From assembly GCF_029633865.1 (NCBI RefSeq), contig NC_079214.1:20850450-20914449 (forward strand): a DNA stretch of 64,000 nucleotides. The letters are read 5' to 3'. Of the stretch, positions 55,258-64,000 are shown one piece after another. Position numbers and translations under genes: made by a program. The notes under the pieces are model-generated. The model had not been told where the DNA came from, ran no database searches, and worked only from the letters and a program-made list of their open reading frames with translations. Position 1 is the first letter of the stretch. Each line of letters opens with the position of its first letter. The stretch comes from Lampris incognitus (lineage: Eukaryota > Chordata > Actinopteri > Lampriformes > Lampridae).

Positions 55258-55835
55258 GAGTGTCTTGTATTTATCCTGCTGCGGAGGATTTTTGAGGAGG
55301 CTCACCACTCTGGTTGCTGTTGAACTGTGTAACGAATTCGGGGGGCAGCCCGGGAACCGCCGCGAACCCGTGTCTCCCGCACCACGGGCGACTACGTTAC
55401 CGAGTCGACTAAAGGGTCCAACCCATTAGCTAGCGAGTCTAGTTATTCGTGGTCGTTACACTACCCCCCTCCTTCACGCTCCAGCATATCAGCTCCCTCA
55501 CGCCGCTGGGCGCACGCGCTTCCGACGGCCTCACGGTCTCACCATCCGACACCAATGCAGCGAATTCGGGAGGCAGCACCGGAACCCCCGCAGCCGGGAC
55601 GCGAACCTGGATCTCCGGCACCACGGGCGACAACGTTAACCAGTCGACTAAAGGGTCTGACCCGTTAGCCAAGGGCCACCGAGCCTATTGATCCGTGCAC
55701 GTTACAGTATTTTGTGGCGTCCGCGGTGATTTCCCGCAATGCGAACTGCGCTTCCGTCTGGGCGAACCAAGCCGAGGCTGACGACTCCCACAACTCCGGC
55801 AGCTTGAGAGAAACCGCATTAGTCATCATGTTCAT
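55258..55835 (-). pseudogene. Gypsy gag remnant, interrupted by SINE-B pair
   Basis: From 55835 the frame reads MNMMTNAVSLKLPELWESSA, then AWFAQTEAQFALREITAD, a gag capsid start. At 55707 it runs into SINE-B material (55328-55706). Gag text resumes with SSTATRVVSLLKNPPQQDKY before joining integrase sequence near 55256, where most of gag-pol has been deleted. Confidence 0.8.
55328..55706 (-). repeat. two SINE-B copies in the same orientation, inside gag
   Basis: Copies at 55328-55460 (TGTAACGAATTC ... TCGTTACA) and 55556-55706 (GCGAATTCGGGAGG ... CACGTTACAG) are separated by about 95 bp of other sequence. The first copy has perfect 8-base inverted ends TGTAACGA/TCGTTACA. Confidence 0.7.
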
Positions 55836-56129
55836 AAAGAGTTGTCTCTGGAAATGTCCAGCAGACCAACGCCGGGGTCACCAATGTGGAAACTGCAGGA
55901 AAATAGAGACGGACAATTTCTCTCATTGACCACACGAACGCGTGTATCATTCATTCCGTACAAAATCACCATCATCAACAACATGGCGCTGCTCCAACCA
56001 TCCTCCTCCCAGCTCCACCCTGTCAGCCCGGAAACCCCTTCTTAAAGGGCCTGTGTTACCCAACCCAGAACGCCAACCGATTATGGTGAACTCTGCCCTT
56101 GAAGTCCGCTACAACCGTCCCTTACGGAA

Positions 56130-59100
56130 GGAAATGACAAATGTTTTGTTTGTCAAAGTGCCTCCAATCTTAGGATTGCTAATGATAAATTCTTAAAAAA
56201 AATAAAAATAATGATAAATATGAGTTCTTAGATGATTGTGGAAAAACGTGAATTATGTTTTATTAAAGGTTTCTATATTACCAATTTCATTTGTTGAGAC
56301 TGGGAAAAAAATGACAAAATACTTTGTAGTTTTGATAAGATACTTTGTTTATGTACTTTTTTCTCGTTTGTTCTAAAATGCATTAGTATGTGTTGTCTTA
56401 TAAGTTACAACCAATCAATCAGTCAATCAATCAATCGATCAATCAGCCAATGAACCAATGAATGAATGAATGAATCAATCAATCAGCTAGTCATTCAATC
56501 AACCAATCAATTCTCTTTAGAGGATGCTACTGAGGTGATGGGAGGTCTAGCAGTCTTTAATAAGAGTAAGTTTGAGGGTGTTGGTGATGGCAGTATAGAA
56601 ATAGATGGACTTAGCCCATATCTGGCTATTGATGAACAAGCAGGATCCTGGTGAAGTAATCCTAATCTTTCTATAGTTTGGAATCCATTCAGTCCCAGAA
56701 TATTAGTGGCAGACCATACTGTACACCCGTTCATCTTGCTCCTGTACAGCACACCAACTCACCGTCATTGGTAAGGAGATCCACCAGGATTAGTTTGGCT
56801 CCAGAAACCCAAGCTGTTTGATTTAAGAGTGTTTGCAGCAGATTCAGTCGATGCTGTACATTTGAAATCAAAGGTGTAGCTCAGGAGTTGTGCTTGACAC
56901 ATGGTTCAGTAGTATCACTAGGAGTAACACATGCGTTTACCCATCATAACTCAATATATTATTATTATTATTGTTATTGTTATAACCAGTACAACAACTG
57001 GCTAAAGCTCACATAGGCTTGAGTATATCCATTTCCTTAGAAGCGGGCCTGTAAACTATCTACCTTGATCACCACATCCATGCAGTATGCAATGAATACC
57101 TGCAGAATCTAACAGCAGCAATGAAGTGAAAGTACTGCATTTAGCTTGTATTTTACCTTTTGAAGCAGAACAAGAAATTCTATCACAAAAGTGGACAAGA
57201 CTTTAACTTTGATGGTTGTCTGTTGAGGAGAATTTTCAAATGGTTGGCATGCTAAAGAAATGCTGTAGCGGCTAACAAGGCCAAAGTCAAGACTAGGAAC
57301 AGAGCAGGTTGAGTCTTTTAAAGGCTGCAGCATTTAAGTTAATTCATCAAATACAATAGGATTACACTCCCATTACATTACTTCAGCGTATAGTCTGTTA
57401 TGATGAAAGGAGAAAGTACAATCACCCTTTTGCAATTTTTTTTCCCCCAAAATGTGCATTTGATTGGCAAATAGTTTATTTACATGCGAAAAAGGAGGGG
57501 GGCAACAGGACACCTGCTTAAGTAAATGCTACAGCCATCATTAATGAACGCATCTGACCTTCCTTTAAAAAACAGAGTCTAAAAGAAAGTAAAGCAGCGA
57601 GAAAGGTCAGAGGGGAATTGTGGTGTTAATGACAATACAAATACACAGAGGTGCCATTAATTATTTTTTTAAAAATTGAACCGGGGAGAAAAAGCCTGCA
57701 AAATGCTTTGTGGCTGCAGCCAAGATTAACATGATGTGCACTTTATGATTTTCTATGTCCTTGTACAGAATCTGGAAAAGTTTTGGCAAGAATTTTAACT
57801 TGGAAACTGGGATTAGAATCAATCAGTGCCATGAACCTTGTTTTCCCCCTGCTATTCTGCAGTAAATGTTCTCTCTTTATCCTTAAAAAACCCCAAACAA
57901 AACAAAAACAAAAACAAAAATTAAAATAGGTTGCCTAGTTGCTGTGTCCTTATTTTTTCCAAGTTAGTGCTTTAGGATCTTTGAGATGAGGAGGTAACCC
58001 AATAGGACGATGGCACACCTTTGATCATAGCAGTAATACATGTGGCAGTTTTGGTTTTATATTTGTTTTCTATGGAGGCTACGAAGAAGTGTTTTCTGCA
58101 GGCATACATATCGGCATGCTGCCACAACTTACACACATTTGTTGACTACATTGTGTTAGATCTAAGGTGTGTCTTAAGGCATAGCCTACTGTATTGGCTT
58201 AGGAACTATAATTACATGTTGCTCTTGTACCAACATCTACTCTGTGTCATTATATAGCAGTGATGGGCAAAATACTATGTGATATGTTGCTAGTACAAAT
58301 TTCACCATGAAACTGGATGGATATGACTTAGTATTGAAGCCCTCCCAAAAAATGGAACCTTCCTTTCCTTGATCTATTTCTCGAAGTCCAAACTGGACTT
58401 TTTTAGCTCCAGGTTTTTAGCGGTACACCAACCCGGTTGAAAACAAAGATCTGAATATGTCACCTCTCGAAGTCCTAGACCAATAATACTCCCCTTAGCA
58501 GTCCCAGTTCCCACTGGTAATAAAAAAATTGAGGTGAATAAAGGTCAACTGAGGTTGTTTTCATTGGAGACATGACATTAGCAAAGAGAAGAGTAGATCA
58601 GGAGGACGAAAACGGGTACAGAGAGGTGAGGTACAGATGAAGGGAAGGGATGTTTAACAAATTGTTTAAAGCCAGTTTAACAATTTCATCTCAAATTTAG
58701 TCTTGAGATAATCTTAGACTTTTATCAAATATATTTCGTGGGCCCAAAAGAATCTGGTTATCTTATCTCTCAATCTCTCCTTTTCCTTATTTTTGGACAA
58801 AAGCAAAAGAAAGCAGCATATTATTAAATGGCAATTTAAGACAAACTTGCCTGGTTTAGGTGTACTCGCCGTTTTTAGGCCTGTGGTCTACTTCATATTT
58901 GAAAAAATGCAAAAAGCAGGGTAGAGAGTAAAAAGGAGGGTGTGATGGATCGGCAAACATTCTCAGTGGCTCCATCACTTGTTTAACGTGCACTATGGAG
59001 AGTCACAGCACTTTCTCTACAGAGGGGTCACTTGAGGTCGGAGACTTCTCTTCTCCAGAATCTCTCATTCTGATATTGAACCGGAGGACATATAGGTTGG

Positions 59101-59280
59101 GAGCTGTATCAGCTGGAACTACTATTTCTGCCGGCATCAGCTTTAAACCCATGGGATAGTAGCCAGGCCTTTAAGGGCAGAGCATATGGACATACATCAC
59201 AGAACGGGAGATGCATAGACATGGTCGAACACTGTGGTGAATAGTTTTGGCAAAGTCTTAACTCGAGTAGAAAATAATCT
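56130..59280. other. no gene seen; (CAAT)n at 56410-56515
   Basis: Intergenic between ttc17 and mir129-2. A degenerate tetranucleotide array lies at 56410-56515. The stretch 57480-57760 is non-repetitive, with several homeobox-type TTAAT/ATTA sites, and is a possible conserved element, but nothing can be shown here. Confidence 0.4.
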
Positions 59281-59320
59281 TAAACATATTGGGCTACACA
59301 AATAAAATTGACTTGACTTG
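59280..59320 (+). repeat. family E tail only
   Basis: GGGCTACACAAATAAAATTG then ACTTGACTTG matches the 3' end of the copies at 29.2 and 34.0 kb: an extremely 5'-truncated insertion. Confidence 0.7.
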
Positions 59321-59324
59321 CCTA

Positions 59325-62300
59325 CAATTTATACCACAATTAGTGACTCACTAACAGAATCCAAATATTGGTTGGGTTGGTGAATAACAAGATTACAAAT
59401 GTGATGCGACTTTTTGTTATTTTGCAAGCTACCATAGAAGCACAACTTCTTGCTCACTTTTCTTTGTTTGATTCTAGTTGGGGATGACAACACATTTCTT
59501 CTCAGATCAGACGTCTATCCACTGAGCAAAGGAGTACCTTCAGACCTTCTGAGTTGCATCATATATAGGAACAGAACCAGAAGTATGAGATGACAATTTT
59601 GTTATTGTTTGAATCTATGTCACACATTGGCAAGTTTTACTGCACGGAAACATACATATTGGAACAATATGGAAAAATAAAAATAAAATAAAATAAATAA
59701 AATGAAAAAATGAAGAAAAAATATATATGGAAAAAAAAAACATGAAAAAAAAATATTAGGGTCAACTTCGTTGTAAGCAAGTGATTTTTAGCCACCCGTG
59801 GAATGATATTCTTTGACAAAAATATTTCTCCATGCATTTGTAAAATGCAATTGACAAACACAGAATAACCCCATTCACATACAAGTCTATGGTTGCCATA
59901 TTTTGTTCTCATCCACAAAAATAAAACCATTCAGTTCTATGGAAGCTATGAGTTCATATCAGTGTGGACAAGAAACAGTGTGCCTGACTAAAACGATGTG
60001 AAAGGCTTACTTTTGCATCGGTAACAATATGTATTTCTAAATCCAGCATAATGAGCGTGGACTTATAAATCAACACAACCATGCATGCAATAAAGTGCAT
60101 TATTAAGGCTTGTCCTTTTTTTGCAGGCTTATGAAAAGTGCATGTAAATTTGGGTTTAATCAGTGCATAAACAACCTTAATTGCCTCAGCTGCACTAGGC
60201 TTGATAAATGACTCCCACTGAGTATACTCTCAAAAACCACTCAATGGATACAGAACCTCTCACACACCCATTCAATGCAATGTCTCTGTGGTGTGCTCAC
60301 TCACATGCCTATTACATAACAGGGCTCTCACCCCCAGGCCTAACGCCCCTGACAAATCCATGCACGCTTAGCTGCACATGAGCTATATATATACTGTGCC
60401 CAAGACAGGCTGGTCAAAAATACCACTCCAGTCAATTATTCATTGAGAAACATTCCAAAACAGAACGAACAGCGGGTTGGGTGGGACAGGAATAGGCTGA
60501 GGGGCTAACAATAATAATTGCCATTAGCAATGTAGCTCTTAGTGGTACTGATGTTCTGAGTGGCACTGAACCTGAAATGAGGGTGTGGGGTGTGAGGGTG
60601 TATTGAGTAGGTGGGTGGGGTGGGGGCGCATGCAATTGTGCAAATTTACCTTCTCATGTGTTGCAATGGCATCTATAGGAGTCTGTGCATGCATGCCAAG
60701 CTTCTCTGCGACCGTCTTGTTCCCGTACAGGATTCTAAAAATAGCAAGCGGCTCTGTGTTTGTACCAATTTTAGCATTTGTGAAAAAAAAGGCTCTCTGA
60801 TTTTTTTATGTGAATGGACACGCTGTTCCATCTTTTTTAATTTCACTTTTCTGATGAAACATGCTATGTTGCATTAGCAACAACCGCTCATTCAAATCAA
60901 TGGCTGAGCACTGCTAGTTCCTTGTCTATGTAGGCATTTATTGCATATCCTATTGACTCCCTCATTTAGTTGTCTGTGAAACACTTGTTTTGAATGTTCC
61001 CATATCAATAACCATTTCTTTCTTGGGTTTCATGTCTCCAGGATTGTCAAACTATATTGTACACACATATTCAATTATTGTAAAGGAACGATCAATGAAA
61101 TGGCATGCATATTTGAGTTGCTAGGTAAATAAGTTCCATTAAAACAGTGTCCTGAGCAGCCTTGTAAATATAATTTGAGAGGTCTCACATCCGTTAGGAC
61201 AGAAAATGATAATGCAGCAAAATTTATTAAAGCCCCCTTACAGTGATTGCTGTTTAGTGTCCACTTGAAATATCAGCTGAAACAACTGCTTCATGAACAG
61301 TGATTTTGTGCAAGATATTTTTTTTTCCAATTTGTCTTTGAATATGAATCCACACTATTTGTATCTCTAGCCTGCAAAAAGTGGTGATATTCGGTTTACT
61401 GTGGAGTGTGGTGAAAGAATTGTTTTAGCTTTAGGTGGATAAGGTTTTGTACTTATTTTACACTTCAAAAGGTGTCATGTGTAATTCAACCTGAATCCTG
61501 ACCTCTATTGTTCAGTGCTGCAAACAAATCAAGGCAAGGCAAGACAAACAAATTCAGAGAGAAAGGTAGTGGATACACAGCACATTGCCCAGCATCTGCT
61601 ATTTTTGAACACCCTCAGTAGACAATGCTCCCTGCCATCGAGTCAGTTTGCAGAGTACAGTGAGTATGAGTCTTTTGGGTGGCAGAGGACCAAACAACTA
61701 AAACAACTCACTCAGCTTGGCTTCTTGTTCTTGATGAAAGAATTGGGTGGTGGTGGAGGTGGTGGTGGTGTGTGTGTGTGTGTGTGGGGGGGGTTATTGA
61801 TACCCTGCCCTGCTCATGTCAACTAGTGAGATTATCATCCACAAAATATTACACATAACACCTTTACTTGTGCTGGTTGGTAGTGGCTTATAAGTAGGCA
61901 TAATAAGTCCGCTATTTTCCCCTAAGACCCCGGTGTGGATTTTTTCCCCAACATTTACATTTTAATAATCATATAATAAAATAGTACAGCATTACAGTTG
62001 GTCATAAAATAATCGCTCTCATAGGAGGCTGGTTGGGCTGTTCTTTATGTTGTTTAAATAAAAACTGTACTTTAAATGTGGACTGTAGGAACTCCTGAAA
62101 TTTGTGGAAGCCATATTTCCTTCAATAGCTTTTTTAAAAAGGTGAGATACTGCCACCCCAGACCTTATTTTTGGTGATAGGTGAGCCTTCTTTACATTTG
62201 GATGACATTATTTATGACATTATCCAGTTTTTAATTAGAGGATGTGTCCAACAAGTTTTCAGACTCCCCATCTTTAGGCTTAGTTTTGAAATTTTTTTCC

Positions 62301-63295
62301 ATCATTTCAGCCTGTGTGCATAATGTTCAGCTGCAGATTTTTTGAAAGTTGCATAAGTCATTCACTGAGTGTAGAGAATCAATAAAAAAAAAGTCATACA
62401 GTACAACAGGTCAAGGTCAACATAAGCTTCAAGGAGATGGGACACCTTGAGTTTATTTCCCAAAGAGACAATGAATGGATGCATTGGAAAATATGTACTG
62501 ATGGAGTTATATTCACACACTGCCATTACACTGTACAATTATTAATACAGATCTCAAGTTTTGAGTTTTTTTTTTTAAAGATGGCCAATGGCGAATCTTT
62601 TCTGCCAGGTGACTTTTATAAATTAAAAAGCAAATGAAGCATATTTCATTTCAACATTTTTGAAAGGTACTATTTGCTTGCAGCAAAATTAAATATCTTA
62701 TAGGTCCCACATAAATAGGAATGATCTAAAAAGTGCAAAAACTGAAAATTTCAATTCCTTGTATGAAACAGACACAAAAGTGGCATTTAGGCCATCATTC
62801 AAATCAACCTCTTTTAACCCTTGAATAAAGAAGCAACATCTGTTACCATCTCAGCAAGACTTCGTGAGAAAAAAAACCCTCTCTGCATTAAAACGTCAAA
62901 TTAAGTTAAAATATGGCGCCATCTTGAGGCCACAACTCACATACATGAAGTAAACAATAGCTGTATTGCCTTGGAAGAGTTGTGCAACATCATATACCAG
63001 TATTCCCTTTGGTTAGGATGTCACTTCCTTTTGTAAAAACATTAAAATATCTACTGTCTTTATGGACACTTGTATGACAAAAGTTCTTCCATACAACTGA
63101 AATGATGTGGGGCAAAATTATCTACAGTTTTACTTAGTAGCTTTTCAAGCCTATTTTCAACGGGTTTTGACTTTTCATAAACATGTTAATAAATCCAAAA
63201 AAAAAAAAAATTCCCGATTTCATTGGACATCAAACACCAATGCACTAGAAATAAGTACCCTGTTTCTTGTGCGTAAATAAGTTGCAGTCTACTAA
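59325..63295. other. no gene seen; includes ttc17 3' UTR
   Basis: AT-rich. The part next to 63380 should be the ttc17 3' UTR. A possible polyadenylation signal AATAAA (minus) lies near 62452-62460. A GGT/GT run is at 61745-61795. Nothing else recognised. Confidence 0.4.
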
Positions 63296-63300
63296 CATGT

Positions 63301-63302
63301 GC

Positions 63303-63348
<46 letters not shown>
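63301..63348. repeat. (GT)n microsatellite
   Basis: About 23 GT units just downstream of the ttc17 stop codon, thus in the expected 3' UTR. Confidence 0.95.
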
Positions 63349-63349
<1 letters not shown>

Positions 63350-63379
63350 CTACTCCTGGGATCAAAACGGTTTAGTGGT

Positions 63380-63511
63380 TCAGGGCTGGCGGCGTTCCCT
63401 CTTGGTGAGCAGGTAACACTGAATAGTTCTTAGGCGGTCTTTGGCGGGGGCGAACTCTGGCTGCAGCTTCAGAGTGGACTCATACCAGTGCATGGCCTTC
63501 TCGAACTCCTC
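63380..63511 (-). CDS. ttc17: ttc17 last coding exon
   Basis: The acceptor TGATGGCAG precedes 63511. 43 codons read EEFEKAMHWYESTLKLQPEF, then APAKDRLRTIQCYLLTKRER and RQP, then TGA at 63382-63380. This is a C-terminal TPR helix pair with the basic end of TTC17, a large tetratricopeptide protein involved in actin assembly and ciliogenesis. The identification rests on the remembered TTC17 C-terminus and on position: TTC17 is the upstream neighbour of MIR129-2 and HSD17B12 in human, transcribed the same way. Earlier exons lie to the right of the window. Confidence 0.85.
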   Translation of the reverse strand, partial: EEFEKAMHWYESTLKLQPEFAPAKDRLRTIQCYLLTKRERRQP

Positions 63512-63702
63512 CTGCCATCAGGAACCAAAAGAACCATGTCACCCAGCCAGCCACATTGTTTTCACTTTGATTTGACATCCATCTTAACGTCCTTTACTGT
63601 TAAACCATCAGTAGATGTTTAGCAATCGATGAAAAGCAAGTTCTCAATCTACCACTGTAAATCTGAGCAATTAGTTTTCTGTCCTCTTTTCTTTTTAATT
63701 TC

Positions 63703-64000
63703 CCCCCCTTTTCTCCCAAATTGTACCTGATCAATCACCCCACTCTTCTGAGCCTTCCCGGTCACTGCTCCACCCCCTCTGTGATCTGGGGAGGGCTGCA
63801 GACTACCACATGCCTCCTCCGATACATGTAGAGTCGCCAGCCTCTTCTTTTCACCTGACAGTGGAGTTTCACCAGGGGGATGTAGCGCGTGGGAGGATCA
63901 CGTTATTCCCCCCCAGTTCCCCCGTCCCCTCCAAACAGGCTCTCTGACCAACCAGAGGAGGCGCTAGTGCAGCGACAAGGACACATACCTACATCCAGCT
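63703..64000 (-). repeat. tRNA-SINE family A, cut by window end
   Basis: Matches 2778-3200 in the same orientation: CCCCCTTTTCTCCCAAATTG, CGATACATGTAGAGTCGCC, GTGGGAGGATCACG and GAGGAGGCGCTAGTGCAGCG. The tRNA-like head would lie beyond 64000. In the last ttc17 intron. Confidence 0.85.

Larger units (their letters stand above)
53008..56113 (-). mobile_element. Ty3/Gypsy LTR retrotransposon, internally deleted
   Basis: Two LTRs of about 230 bp in the same orientation (56113-55885 is the 5' LTR; 54383-53008 is the 3' LTR, split by an RTE insert). On the minus strand both start TGTAGCGG and end TTCCACA (TG...CA). A primer-binding site TGGTGACCCCG (55883-55873) follows the 5' LTR, complementary to the tRNA-Trp 3' end. 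A G-rich polypurine tract (CTGGGGGGACG, about 54386-54396) precedes the 3' LTR. The interior is about 1.5 kb: gag start, SINE-B insertions, then the 3' part of integrase. Protease, reverse transcriptase and RNase H are gone. Confidence 0.88.

Overview
The window is vertebrate nuclear DNA, almost certainly from a teleost fish. It holds intron-split genes with GT-AG splice sites, many CA/GT and AT microsatellites, and a dense load of Tc1-like, hAT, RTE, Ty3/Gypsy and tRNA-derived SINE copies typical of ray-finned fish. The species cannot be fixed from sequence alone.

The host genes lie on the minus strand. Reading in their direction (right to left) they are: the last coding exon of ttc17 (63380-63511); the microRNA mir129-2 (hairpin about 47778-47861) with a candidate promoter about 2 kb upstream; the complete 11-exon coding region of hsd17b12 (41428 down to 21095), a very-long-chain 3-oxoacyl-CoA reductase of 319 residues; and a short TATA-driven gene (coding 8339-8064) that I do not recognise. 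The order TTC17 - MIR129-2 - HSD17B12 is that of human 11p11.2, so this is an old syntenic block. A possible first coding exon of another minus-strand gene lies at 774-914.

Between hsd17b12 and the short gene (about 12564-16930, minus) sits a very large intronless reading frame of an uncharacterised, probably multi-copy animal family. It has a His/Cys N-terminal segment, a long conserved centre, a C-terminal part whose acidic motifs resemble a FEN/XPG-like PIN nuclease, and a Cys-rich tail. In this copy it is broken by one apparent 1-base frameshift and one in-frame TAG. It is the best candidate here for an undescribed system.

Mobile DNA by region: 1.7-3.7 kb, hAT transposase remnants cut by a LINE/SINE tail and a tRNA-SINE; 4.8-5.7 kb, SINE copies; 6.1-7.9 kb, decayed Tc1 with an inserted LINE tail; 10.5-11.7 kb, decayed Tc1; 17-35 kb, many repeats in hsd17b12 introns and its 3' flank, including a hAT MITE with a perfect 8-bp target duplication and a three-level nest at 25.8-26.8 kb; 38.1-40.0 kb, a nearly intact Tc1 inside a hAT-type MITE; 42-47 kb, a microsatellite cluster; 53.0-56.1 kb, a deleted Gypsy element whose 3' LTR is split by an RTE retrotransposon; 63.7 kb to the end, another tRNA-SINE.
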